From the NCBI RefSeq assembly GCF_001625655.1, contig NZ_AUYB01000158.1:62001-126000 (forward strand): 64,000 bases of DNA, given 5' to 3'. Both the position numbers and the translations under genes were made by a program. Source of the stretch: Pseudoalteromonas luteoviolacea DSM 6061. GTDB taxonomy: Bacteria; Pseudomonadota; Gammaproteobacteria; Enterobacterales; Alteromonadaceae. The notes under the pieces were generated by a model, which was not told where the DNA came from, searched no databases, and saw only the letters and a program-made list of their open reading frames with translations. The stretch's first letter is position 1. Each line of letters begins with the position of its first letter. Positions 16,982 through 25,190 of the stretch are shown here, piece after piece.

Positions 16982-17644
16982 CTACATTTTGGATAATTTG
17001 ACGGCAATATTGTTTTTTGAATATTGAATATGGCGTCTCATTAAAATTTCTGCCAATTCTCCATCTCGATTCGCGATGGCTCTTACTATATGTTTATGCT
17101 CGTCGTATGCGGTTGTAACACGAGGCCCAGTCATACCTAATTGAACTCGGTACATTCTTGCCAAGTGATAAATTCCATTGCTTAACATAGTGATGAGTTG
17201 TTGATTCTGGCTGCCTACAATAATGCGGTAATGGAAATCTAGGTCGCCCGCTTCTTGGTAATATGACTGACCTTGTTTAACCAATTCAAACTGGTCGTCT
17301 AACAAAGTTGCAAGCTTTTCAATTTCCGCCTCAGGCATATTTTGCGCAGCAAGCCGCGCGGCCATACCTTCCAGTGCCTCTCTTATTTGGTAAAGTTCAA
17401 TCAGCCCTTCGGCTGTTAAAGTAACCACTCGGGCACCAACGTTTGCTTTGCGCTCTACAATATTACAAGCTTCTAAACGGTTAATTGCTTCTCTAACAAC
17501 CGCTCTACTCACCTCGTACTTTGTCGACAATTCAACTTCACTGAGCTTTGATCCTGCAGCTATTTCACCCTCGACAATTTCTTCTCTTAGTCGAAAAAAT
17601 GTTTTATCTGAAGATGTTACGGCCTGCTCTTGGAAAAAGCTCAT
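16982..17644 (-). CDS. GntR/FadR-type regulator of the prp operon
   Basis: A 220-residue regulator. An N-terminal winged helix-turn-helix (SKLSEVELSTKYEVSRAVVREAINRLEA) is followed by an all-helical FCD ligand domain (LIELYQIREALEGMAARLAA, DLDFHYRIIVGSQN, DEHKHIVRAIANRD), which usually binds a metal through Asp/His. It is the first gene of the prp operon, so propionate-pathway control and autoregulation are expected. Starts at TTG 17650 and ATG 17647 are possible; ATG 17644 has the best spacing to AGG. A 12-bp palindrome occurs upstream and a near copy lies inside this gene. Confidence 0.9.
   Translation of the reverse strand: MSFFQEQAVTSSDKTFFRLREEIVEGEIAAGSKLSEVELSTKYEVSRAVVREAINRLEACNIVERKANVGARVVTLTAEGLIELYQIREALEGMAARLAAQNMPEAEIEKLATLLDDQFELVKQGQSYYQEAGDLDFHYRIIVGSQNQQLITMLSNGIYHLARMYRVQLGMTGPRVTTAYDEHKHIVRAIANRDGELAEILMRRHIQYSKNNIAVKLSKM
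17520..17531. promoter_or_regulatory. Putative intragenic GntR operator
   Basis: TTTGTCGACAAT differs by one base from the palindrome at 17725-17736 and lies about 115 bp inside the regulator gene, 205 bp from the upstream copy. GntR-FCD regulators bind short palindromes of this size. Its role is inferred only; another copy of the 10-bp core lies in an unrelated porin gene (29891-29902), so chance is possible. Confidence 0.35.
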
Positions 17645-17680
17645 CATCAACCTATGTTTGAGTATTCTGTCAATGCCAAC

Positions 17681-17709
17681 AATATAGATACACTTTACGT
17701 TAACGTCAA
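17681..17709 (-). promoter_or_regulatory. Sigma-70 promoter of the gntR-prp operon
   Basis: On the minus strand a -35 TTGACG (17704-17709) and a -10 TATATT (17681-17686) each match 5 of 6 consensus bases with a 17-bp spacer. Transcription would start near 17674, about 30 bases before the gntR ATG. Confidence 0.7.
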
Positions 17710-17724
17710 CCTAATAAAACACAA

Positions 17725-17736
17725 ATTGTCGACAAT
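17725..17736. promoter_or_regulatory. Putative GntR operator upstream of the prp promoter
   Basis: ATTGTCGACAAT is a perfect 12-bp palindrome centred about 57 bp upstream of the predicted transcription start, next to the -35 box. Size and symmetry suit an FCD-type GntR regulator. The upstream position would also fit activation. Confidence 0.55.
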
Positions 17737-17916
17737 ATTATTATATGTAGTATTCATGATATTTATCATTAAAGTACTTCTCTGACATTATTCAGTCATA
17801 AACTTCAAGTAATGAGCCTAAGGAGGTAGCTTACATGGGGTAAAGTGCACGTTGAAAAATAACAGCGCTGGAAAAAAGAAGTGGAATAGATAGATTGGAA
17901 GTAAATTTTAGACATT
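17737..17916. other. Intergenic region between the prp operon and csp
   Basis: Together with the promoter, operator and terminator listed separately, this completes a gap of about 320 bp. I see no open frame with a ribosome site and no strong repeat in this part; AAGGAGGTAG near 17821 is not followed by a convincing gene. Confidence 0.5.
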
Positions 17917-17939
17917 AAAAAAGCAAGCTAGGCTTGCTT
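17917..17939 (-). terminator. Rho-independent terminator of csp
   Basis: On the minus strand AAGCAAGC / GCTTGCTT (8 bp, 3-base loop) is followed by TTTT. It lies 25 bases after the csp stop codon. Confidence 0.85.
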
Positions 17940-17963
17940 TTTCGGGTGTTTAAACTGTGACAG

Positions 17964-18173
17964 TTACAGCTTAACGATTTCTTCAGCTTGAGGACCTTTT
18001 TGGCCTGTAGTTAGTTTAAACTCTACACGCTCGCCTTCAGCTAAAGTACGGAAACCGTCACCTTTGATTGCACTGAAGTGTGCGAATACGTCTGGGCCAT
18101 TTTCCTGAGCGATAAAACCAAAGCCTTTTGACTCGTTAAACCACTTTACTGTACCTGTTAAAGTATTAGACAT
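17964..18173 (-). CDS. CspA-family cold-shock protein
   Basis: A 69-residue single OB-fold nucleic-acid chaperone. RNP1 is KGFGFI and RNP2 is VFAHF; the start TGTVKWFNESKGFGFI is diagnostic. It binds single-stranded RNA/DNA in the cytoplasm. The long untranslated leader upstream (about 220 bases from the predicted promoter) is typical of cspA-type genes controlled at the mRNA level. It cannot be assigned to a particular Csp paralogue, and cold induction is inferred. Confidence 0.95.
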   Translation of the reverse strand: MSNTLTGTVKWFNESKGFGFIAQENGPDVFAHFSAIKGDGFRTLAEGERVEFKLTTGQKGPQAEEIVKL

Positions 18174-18398
18174 AATAATAAATCCTGATAAAAAATATAA
18201 ATGCCAATCCTTAAAAGCAAACTCTAAACTGCTTAAAGAGAATCTATTTTTACAAAACTGGCAAACCTATGCCCTTGTGGGCGCATAGACCTAAATTTTG
18301 CCGGTGATAAAACTTCAGGACGGTACTACTACAAGCTAACACTTATACAACATCGTAATGGAGATTTATAAACACTGACCGAAATTCTGTCTATGTTC
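18174..18398 (-). promoter_or_regulatory. Long 5' untranslated leader of csp
   Basis: About 220 bases separate the predicted transcription start (near 18392) from the csp ATG, with no open frame. Leaders of this length in cspA-like genes fold differently at low temperature and control translation. I did not identify a clear cold-box sequence. Confidence 0.45.
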
Positions 18399-18426
18399 AT
18401 CTTATAGGGATACCCCTCTAAGTCAA
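18399..18426 (-). promoter_or_regulatory. Putative csp promoter
   Basis: On the minus strand -35 TTGACT (18421-18426) and -10 TAAGAT (18399-18404) are separated by 16 bp. The -35 is good, the -10 moderate. The rest of the gap to 18647 shows no further feature beyond AT-rich sequence. Confidence 0.4.
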
Positions 18427-18647
18427 CTAATTTTTAAACATATTTATGAATGCTTAATGACATATTCTCATAAGCAATGTGAACAATTAAATACAGTTCT
18501 ATAACACCACTAAAAATGCGGCTTACACGGCGATTGACACAACTCAAGTTTTATTGATTTTTCTGCACAAAAAAGTTTAAAAAAATCACTTTTATCAGCC
18601 TAGAAATGTATAATCTATTTGCTGAATATTACGTGGGGATAGCATAG

Positions 18648-19325
18648 TTGAATATTGTTATAATCGGATTAATTTTGACATTTAGCGTTGCGTCTTTTGC
18701 AACAGAAAACCAAGTGACCTCCACTAAGCTGACAATCTCCTATATCGATCATCCCAGCATTTTAAATAAAGCACTTCCACTCATTGAGAAAGCTTACCAA
18801 GCAGAAAATATTAATGTGGACTTTGTCGCAATTCCATCTCACCGACTTATTAATGAAATTCAATCGCAGCATACAGACGGCGACGTCATTCTTGCTAAAG
18901 AAATTTTCGCACCATATAAAGAGCTTATTGCCGTTGGCCCGCCTCTCACAAAAGTTCAGTTTGTCTTACTTTGTGTTGAAAGCGTCCCCTGCAATCAACG
19001 TGTAATACAAACCTCACCAAAAACTATTCTAGCTACAGATGAGTCAATGCGTGTTATTTTGAACAAATTTCCTACTTCGCGTCGCAATCGGTATTATCAA
19101 CTTAACCAGCTAGGTCGACTGCCACACCTATTACAAGAGCAGCGTTTTGAATATGCAATCTATGTGATGTCTTCGTCTTGGCCTATCCCGCAGGCGCTTG
19201 AACACCTTAATCGCCATGTTTTATTTGAATCCCATGCCTATCATGTTGTACATAAAAAACATGCAGCTTTGGCCGAAAAAATCGCAGTGCGCATTACCGA
19301 AATACTTAACAACAACAAGAAATAA
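18648..19325 (+). CDS. Periplasmic solute-binding-like protein (family 3 type)
   Basis: A 225-residue protein with a Sec signal peptide (residues 1-18, ending SFA). The pattern LTISYIDHPSILNKALPLIEKAYQAENINVDFVAIPSHRLINEIQ is that of family 3 solute-binding folds, as seen in stand-alone periplasmic proteins of this genus. It is shorter than transporter-linked members, and no ABC permease is nearby. The start is TTG (GGGGAT upstream). Ligand and role are unknown; it might be a stand-alone sensor or an evolved binding protein. It is convergent with the GGDEF/EAL gene. Confidence 0.65.
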   Translation: MNIVIIGLILTFSVASFATENQVTSTKLTISYIDHPSILNKALPLIEKAYQAENINVDFVAIPSHRLINEIQSQHTDGDVILAKEIFAPYKELIAVGPPLTKVQFVLLCVESVPCNQRVIQTSPKTILATDESMRVILNKFPTSRRNRYYQLNQLGRLPHLLQEQRFEYAIYVMSSSWPIPQALEHLNRHVLFESHAYHVVHKKHAALAEKIAVRITEILNNNKK

Positions 19326-19337
19326 CCAATTATGAAT

Positions 19338-21605
19338 TTAATCCACTTTTAACAAATGCTCTATTTCTTCAGACCCAACGGGCACTGAAAAAAAGTGCCC
19401 CTGTAACTGATTACAGCCGTTGCTCGCCAGAGTTCTTGCCTGTAACTCACTTTCTACTCCCTCAGCGATACAATTAACGCCCAAACTCTTTGCAATGTTT
19501 ATCATCACTGAAGCTAGGTCATCTTCTTGACCTGTACCGTAGATCTCCCTTACGAAGCTCGGATCAATCTTTATTGAGTCAAAGTGAAGCTCTTTCAATA
19601 AGGCGGGGTTTGTTTGCCCTAAACCGAAGTCGTCTATCGACATTTTAAAACCAAGTCGGCTCAAAGTTTCTAACCGGCTTCTTAAATCATCAGCTCGCTC
19701 CAAAAGAGGTCGCTCAGCAATTTCTAACTCGAATTGCTCGGGATTCAGATGGTGCCGTTCTAGCAGGCCGAGCAACTGGTCTTCAAAATCACCATCGAGT
19801 AGGTGCTTTACAGACAAGTTTAAGCACAATTGCAGTGAACCATTATGCGCTATGAATTTGGAAAAAACTTCAATGGCTTGCTCAAACACTTGCATACTCA
19901 ACTGATTGCCGATCCCAGCCTCATCTGCAATGTCGATAAACTGCTGCGCTTCAATCACCTCATCACCACTCTTCCAGCGAGCTAGTACTTCAAGCTTTTC
20001 TATCTGATGGTTTTGTGCATTTACCACAGGCTGAAAGTATGGGATAAATTCTCGACGCTCCACAGCTTTAATCAATTCATTTTCTCGCTCGTGGCAATAT
20101 TCGGCCTCTTTATCTAATGTTGTACAGTAAAATTGGTAGTTTGAATGGCCTACTTTTTTTGCCCGATACATAGCCATATCAGCGCACTTCATTAATGTTT
20201 CAGCATTGTCACCATCGTTTGGATATAGCGCAATACCGGCGCTAAAAGAGGCTTTTACTTTAGTCGATTTGATTTCATACTCTCCGCTGGCTGCCGAAAA
20301 TATTTTCTCAATCACAAGACGTACATGCCGTCTGTCTTCCATCGCATCAATGAGCAATACAAATTCATCACCACCAATACGCGAAACTGTGTCACACGCA
20401 CGAATTGTTGATGTTAATTTATTTGCGACATGTTTAAGTAACTCATCACCAAAATCATGTCCAAAGTTATCATTTATCAATTTAAACTTGTTTAAATCTA
20501 AAAAAATAACCGCGAATTGATGAGCATGCCTTTTTGCGCGTTTGCATGCTTGTATCAATCTATCTTGCAGTAATAGTCTATTTGGTAACCCAGATAATGC
20601 GTCATGATGAGCAAGATGAGCCATCTTTTTTCTCATTAGCCGAGATTCAGTAACATCTTGAAAAACCAACACTGCGCCGGCAATTTCTTCAGGTTTTACA
20701 AAAATGGGGGAGCAAGAGACTTCGACGGCAAACTCAAGGCCGAGGTGATTACGAAAACAAGCTAGTTGCGATAATGACACAGTTTGCATTTCAGACATCG
20801 CTGACTGCATTGGGTCTTCCATCGGCTCCTTGCTTTCTTCATTTATGAGTGGCATTACTTCGTTGAAAGGCTTTCCCTCCACTTCTCGCGACAACAGTGC
20901 TAGTACAGCTTCGGCCACTGGGTTCATAAAAGAAATCTTCCCTTCCGTATCTGTACAAATCACCCCGTCACCAACGGAGCTTAATGTGATGGCGAGTAGT
21001 TCATGTTGCTTCTGCCTTTGCGTTTGCTCTTTAATATCAATTAATTGCCCTAAAAAAACGCCATTTAAATGGGTGTGATTCAGACTTACAATCAGCTGAT
21101 TTGACACATTACTTTGCGAGCGTAAACGCAGCTCTAGCTGGTCAAAGTCCTTTCCGCTACTTTGCCATTCTTTAAATTGAACAAAGCTTTTTTCGTCAAC
21201 CAGTTGACTCATGCCACCAGAGATTAGCTCTAACTCTTGCAGCTCAACGCGCGCGCACATCCCCTGACTCACTGCATAAAACGACCCATTTTCACACACT
21301 AAAAACTGTGCGTTAAGTGATTCTCTAAATACCTCATAATACAATTCCCCATGCTCTCCAAAACCGATCTCTTGCTGTTTCTTTCGCGCAAGATATATCA
21401 CCCCTCCACCTGCAACAATCGCCATTACAAAGCCCACAATGCCTAAAGAAAAATAGTTGAACAGCTCTATCATCGCTTCATTGCCGTAAATACCGGCTTC
21501 GGCAAACAAAAAGTTCTCTACCAGTTGGCTTATTTGTACACCAAAAGATAAGCCAACTAATAAAAAGAAAAAACTGAATAGAAGTTTCTGAGTGACTCGA
21601 TTCAT
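19338..21605 (-). CDS. Membrane PAS-GGDEF-EAL cyclic-di-GMP protein
   Basis: A 755-residue inner-membrane protein. Two membrane segments (about 8-28 and 50-73) precede PAS-like sensing regions (one near 200-330: ITLSSVGDGVICTDTEGKISFMNPVAE). The GGDEF domain is intact (SRIGGDEFVLL) with the inhibitory I-site RACD five residues upstream. The EAL domain carries EVL instead of EAL (KLEVLARW) but keeps the catalytic Glu, the Asn of LCLNLS, EIAE, DDFG, KID and AEGVE, so phosphodiesterase activity is plausible. It may make or degrade c-di-GMP. The gene is monocistronic. Confidence 0.93.
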   Translation of the reverse strand: MNRVTQKLLFSFFFLLVGLSFGVQISQLVENFLFAEAGIYGNEAMIELFNYFSLGIVGFVMAIVAGGGVIYLARKKQQEIGFGEHGELYYEVFRESLNAQFLVCENGSFYAVSQGMCARVELQELELISGGMSQLVDEKSFVQFKEWQSSGKDFDQLELRLRSQSNVSNQLIVSLNHTHLNGVFLGQLIDIKEQTQRQKQHELLAITLSSVGDGVICTDTEGKISFMNPVAEAVLALLSREVEGKPFNEVMPLINEESKEPMEDPMQSAMSEMQTVSLSQLACFRNHLGLEFAVEVSCSPIFVKPEEIAGAVLVFQDVTESRLMRKKMAHLAHHDALSGLPNRLLLQDRLIQACKRAKRHAHQFAVIFLDLNKFKLINDNFGHDFGDELLKHVANKLTSTIRACDTVSRIGGDEFVLLIDAMEDRRHVRLVIEKIFSAASGEYEIKSTKVKASFSAGIALYPNDGDNAETLMKCADMAMYRAKKVGHSNYQFYCTTLDKEAEYCHERENELIKAVERREFIPYFQPVVNAQNHQIEKLEVLARWKSGDEVIEAQQFIDIADEAGIGNQLSMQVFEQAIEVFSKFIAHNGSLQLCLNLSVKHLLDGDFEDQLLGLLERHHLNPEQFELEIAERPLLERADDLRSRLETLSRLGFKMSIDDFGLGQTNPALLKELHFDSIKIDPSFVREIYGTGQEDDLASVMINIAKSLGVNCIAEGVESELQARTLASNGCNQLQGHFFSVPVGSEEIEHLLKVD

Positions 21606-21778
21606 CTAAGCATCCACAGTAAACAGTGTCTGGAATATATATTTTTCATTAAGCTTAATATTAGACAAAGTCGTATAAATTAGACAGCGAGAGGAAAACA
21701 AAGAGATTGTTTATATTTCTGGAATTAAATGCTTTTTTGTCCTACATGTAATAGGGGTGTAATCTTTGGAAACCAGCT

Positions 21779-22396
21779 ATGATGAGCTTAAGCGATGATT
21801 CTAAGGTCGTTGAAAACTTTGTTCGAGTGGCACAAATCATTGCCAACTTAGAGGCAATATTAAACCAAGCGAAAAACCTCTCTTTGACCGCTAAAAACGC
21901 ACGAGTCGTTGCGCTTAGAGCCGGCGATGCTGCCTTGGGTTTTAAGCCTATCACTAATTTTATTGATGAGTTTTCAGAGCAAACCATTTCATCCACAACC
22001 AAGATATCCAATTTGTCTAACCAATTATTTAAAGTCGCCCTTGAGCTTGTAAGGTGCAGTCAGTATCACGACCAGATTTATAAGTTAAAAGAGCACGTGC
22101 GTTCAAGTCACGTGGAAAGTATGTATGTGGTTGCAGTTAAGTCTCAACGTATTGCGGCGAACCACCTCTCTCAAGCTCTGAGTGAGCTGGAGAACCACTT
22201 CGAAGATATTCAAAAGCAAATGCAAAGTGCTGAGTACATTGCGGTGACAAGTAGAGTTGAAGCAACTAACGCTGGTGAATTTAGTGACAGTCTACAATCG
22301 GTATCTGACTTTATCGCGAGCGCTGCGAAAACCATTAAGACTGCGGTGGTTTATAACCTAAGCGAAATTCATACATTGCGAGGTTTATTAAGGTGA
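21779..22396 (+). CDS. Small soluble MCP-tip-like protein
   Basis: A 205-residue, wholly helical protein without signal peptide or membrane segment. Residues 31-65 (AKNLSLTAKNARVVALRAGDAALGF and on) resemble the methyl-accepting chemotaxis protein hairpin tip, whose usual form is LALNAAIEAARAGEAGRGF. A second, weaker copy appears near 150-180 (YIAVTSRVEATNAGEFSDSLQSVSDFI). The conserved Glu and Arg contacts of true receptors are only partly kept. It overlaps the ODP-like gene by 4 bases (GTGA), so the two are translationally coupled, suggesting a sensor/partner pair. Coupling to CheA/CheW is unknown. Confidence 0.65.
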   Translation: MMSLSDDSKVVENFVRVAQIIANLEAILNQAKNLSLTAKNARVVALRAGDAALGFKPITNFIDEFSEQTISSTTKISNLSNQLFKVALELVRCSQYHDQIYKLKEHVRSSHVESMYVVAVKSQRIAANHLSQALSELENHFEDIQKQMQSAEYIAVTSRVEATNAGEFSDSLQSVSDFIASAAKTIKTAVVYNLSEIHTLRGLLR

Positions 22397-23127
22397 AACT
22401 AACAGAGCTACACAAAGCGAAAACGCACAGCTGGCTAATCCTAGAGCGTAACAATGATATGCAAAATACGCATGGTTCCGTTAACCAGTATTTTATTCAC
22501 TCTCAATATGAATCGATGATCATGGACCCTGGAGGCATTGAGCTTTTTTCACCGATGCTCGCCGCCATATTACAACACACGGAGTTAGACAAACTGACTG
22601 CCGTATTTGCATCTCATCAAGACCCTGACATCATTTCAACTCTTGGTCTTTGGGACAAAGCCGTACCCAATGCAACTCTCTATGCACCAGCTCTTTGGGA
22701 TAGATTTATCGACCATTTTGATTTGGACAATTTAAAATATGAAGGTATCAATGATGACGGCGGAGAAATTCAGTTAGGTGGTGTTAGGCTAAGATTGTTG
22801 CCTGCACATTATTTACACTCTGCTGGCAATTATCATTTATACGACCCAGCAGCTAAAATACTTATGTCTGCCAATGTTGGTTCAGCTATAAAAACAGACT
22901 CTTCCTCTCAGTTTGTTGAAGATTTTGGTCAACATATCAAACATATTGAGCAATTTCATCGACGCTGGATGCCATCAAACAAGGCCAAAGACAACTGGAT
23001 TGCGAGAGTCAAAGAGTTAGACGTTGACATCATAGCGCCAAACCATGGCAAGCTGTATAAAGGTGAGCAAGTTCAAGAGTTTTTGGATTGGTTTGCAAAA
23101 TTAGATGTTGGTAGTGCAGTGCGATAA
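22393..23127 (+). CDS. ODP-type oxygen-binding diiron protein (MBL fold)
   Basis: A 244-residue metallo-beta-lactamase-fold protein of the flavodiiron/ODP type, without a flavodoxin domain. Ligand positions are H75, D77, D79 (SHQDPD), H142 (LHSAGN), N161 (MSANVGSA) and H218 (APNHG). The spacing of the first five equals that of flavodiiron enzymes. Asp replaces the usual Glu at 77, and Asn replaces the usual bridging Asp at 161. ODP proteins in Treponema sense O2/Fe(II) in chemotaxis together with an adjacent receptor. The GTG start overlaps the MCP-tip-like gene. Whether this copy still binds two irons is uncertain. Confidence 0.82.
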   Translation: MKLTELHKAKTHSWLILERNNDMQNTHGSVNQYFIHSQYESMIMDPGGIELFSPMLAAILQHTELDKLTAVFASHQDPDIISTLGLWDKAVPNATLYAPALWDRFIDHFDLDNLKYEGINDDGGEIQLGGVRLRLLPAHYLHSAGNYHLYDPAAKILMSANVGSAIKTDSSSQFVEDFGQHIKHIEQFHRRWMPSNKAKDNWIARVKELDVDIIAPNHGKLYKGEQVQEFLDWFAKLDVGSAVR

Positions 23128-23160
23128 GCCGCTTCACACCCGAAATATTCAATACGAGAA

Positions 23161-23184
23161 GGCCTTTAGTTCAACTAACAGGCC
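23161..23184. repeat. Hairpin after the ODP-like gene
   Basis: GGCCTTTAGTT pairs with AACTAACAGGCC with one bulge. It lies 34 bases after the ODP stop and could end or stabilise that transcript, but there is no T-run. Confidence 0.4.
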
Positions 23185-23249
23185 TCACAATACCCCCTTA
23201 TAAAGGCTCAATTCATAAATCATGCACTATTTTAGTAAATCATAACCAT

Positions 23250-23266
23250 CCACGCGTGCAGCGTGG
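23250..23266. repeat. Palindrome upstream of the GH3 gene
   Basis: CCACGC / GCGTGG with a 5-base centre (17 bp in all) lies about 36 bp before the GH3 start codon, where an operator or leader hairpin would sit. No known consensus was recognised. Confidence 0.4.
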
Positions 23267-23301
23267 TAAAGTAACAAAAAACTATCTAAAAACAAAAACT
23301 C

Positions 23302-25140
23302 GTGCGTATTCCCCAAATATTTAAACGACTAGGTTTAATTTCAATTATGACAATCAGCCCAATTTTAAGTGCCAATGAGACCCAGCCAAAGTTAACTGAG
23401 ATGATTGGCCAAAAGCTCATGTTGGATTTGCGTTATTTTTGCGATGACGGTGATGCAAAGCAGTGCCGAAAACCAATGACAAAGCTACCTCCTATACTTG
23501 CTAAGCTTATTGAGAAGTATCAAATTGGTGGCGTAATTCTTTTTGCTGAAAATGTACAAGATACAAAACAGATAGTCGAGCTCACACGGTCTTTGCAGCA
23601 AATTGGCAGTTCCCCTATGTTTATCGCCATTGATCAAGAGGGAGGCCGAGTTGCGCGTATCAACAGAGCTGAGGCAACTTCTTTCACCGGGAATATGAGC
23701 ATTGGCGCAACTTACCAGAAACACGGTGATAAATATGCTACCGAAGTCGCCACCATAATAGCCAAGGAACTATTAAGCCTTGGGATCAATGTAAACTTTG
23801 CGCCAACGGTTGATGTAAATGCCAACCCATTAAACCCCGTTATCAATGTTCGGTCTTTTGGCGAAGACCCCAAGCGAGTTGCTCTGCTTGGCGCAGCGCA
23901 AGTTGCCGCTTTTGAAAAGCACGGTGTTGTCTCAGCATTGAAACACTTTCCAGGCCATGGAGATACGCAAGTAGATAGCCATACTGGGTTGCCTAAAGTT
24001 GAACACTCATTAGCACAAATTAAGCAACAAGATTTGCTGCCATTTGCACAAATTATTCAAAATCAACAGCCAGGTATGATTATGACCGCACATATTCAGT
24101 ACCCTGCTTTGGATAACAGCAAAGTGCTCAACAGTAAAGGGAAAGAAATGATACGCCCAGCAACCATGTCTAAAGCAATTATGCATGATTTATTGCGAAA
24201 TGAACTTGGTTATCAAGGCGTAACGATTACAGATGCTTTAGATATGGCCGGGATCAGCGACTTCTTTTCCCCTCTGGATGCCGTAATAGAGACCTTCAAT
24301 GCGGGGGTTGATATCGCTTTGATGCCAATACCAGTGCGCACTCCTTCAGATATTACTCAATTTGAACAGTTCTTTAGCGATTTGGAAAAGGCCTTTGACA
24401 ATGGCCAATTGCAAACACAATCGCTCTATGCGTCCTACCAAAGGATCCATAAATTAAAGGCTCGGATAGCGCAACAATCGACACTCCCAAGCATTGCAAT
24501 TGCGAGAGCAACATTGGGTAACCCTCAGCATCGTCACATAGAAGCTCAGCTTGCACTAGCCGCCATCACAGAGGTTAAGAATGAAGGGCTTTTACCGTTA
24601 AAGCTTGAAAAAAACCAGCATATTCATCTAATTATGCCAGACCGACAAAAAGCAATGGCATTAAAACAAGCATTATTGAGCACATCAGCCACTGCCATAA
24701 AAATTACTGTAACTAGCTTACAAGCATTTAAACCAAAGCGGGCTAAGCAATTTATCTCTGAGGCGGATTGGATAATTAGCGCCCATGCTTCGCCACAACA
24801 AAGCGCCGCAGAAATTGGTGGAATGGATGACTTAGCCGATCTACAAAGCTATGAGCTAAGTAGGCAAGAGCAACCAAAAGCCTTGCTAGACCTTATGAAA
24901 TACGCAAATTCGCTTAAAAAAGAGAGCTTATTTATCAGTTTACGCGCTCCCTACGAAATATCTAAATATGCGCAATACAATCAGGCAGTTTTGGCAAGCT
25001 ATGCCTATAATGTGGATGTAGTTCAAGAAAATGATGTGCGCGGCCCGGCTTATACTGCACTTGCGCAAGTAATACTGGGTAGGGAAAAAGCTCTTGGAAC
25101 ATTGCCCGTGAGTATCGAAACGAACAATATAGACCAATAG
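23302..25140 (+). CDS. Secreted GH3 beta-N-acetylhexosaminidase (NagZ-like, two-domain)
   Basis: A 612-residue GH3 glycosidase expected to remove terminal GlcNAc from chito- or muropeptide oligosaccharides. The signal peptide covers about residues 1-24. The catalytic dyad motif KHFPGHGDTQVDSH gives D225-H227 as acid/base, and VTITDALDMAG gives D311 as nucleophile, the arrangement of the two-domain Bacillus NagZ type rather than the short E. coli type. Residues from about 400 form the extra C-terminal domain. The start is GTG with no clear Shine-Dalgarno. It works logically downstream of the GH19 chitinase at 2.1 kb. Confidence 0.9.
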   Translation: MRIPQIFKRLGLISIMTISPILSANETQPKLTEMIGQKLMLDLRYFCDDGDAKQCRKPMTKLPPILAKLIEKYQIGGVILFAENVQDTKQIVELTRSLQQIGSSPMFIAIDQEGGRVARINRAEATSFTGNMSIGATYQKHGDKYATEVATIIAKELLSLGINVNFAPTVDVNANPLNPVINVRSFGEDPKRVALLGAAQVAAFEKHGVVSALKHFPGHGDTQVDSHTGLPKVEHSLAQIKQQDLLPFAQIIQNQQPGMIMTAHIQYPALDNSKVLNSKGKEMIRPATMSKAIMHDLLRNELGYQGVTITDALDMAGISDFFSPLDAVIETFNAGVDIALMPIPVRTPSDITQFEQFFSDLEKAFDNGQLQTQSLYASYQRIHKLKARIAQQSTLPSIAIARATLGNPQHRHIEAQLALAAITEVKNEGLLPLKLEKNQHIHLIMPDRQKAMALKQALLSTSATAIKITVTSLQAFKPKRAKQFISEADWIISAHASPQQSAAEIGGMDDLADLQSYELSRQEQPKALLDLMKYANSLKKESLFISLRAPYEISKYAQYNQAVLASYAYNVDVVQENDVRGPAYTALAQVILGREKALGTLPVSIETNNIDQ

Positions 25141-25190
25141 TACTCACACTTCCCGCGCGAAATAAAACATGCATTACACGTGGGGGAATT

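Noticed and set aside
19338..21605. EAL domain judged inactive because of EVL in place of EAL
   Set aside because: The catalytic Glu and other metal and substrate residues are kept; EVL variants occur in active enzymes.
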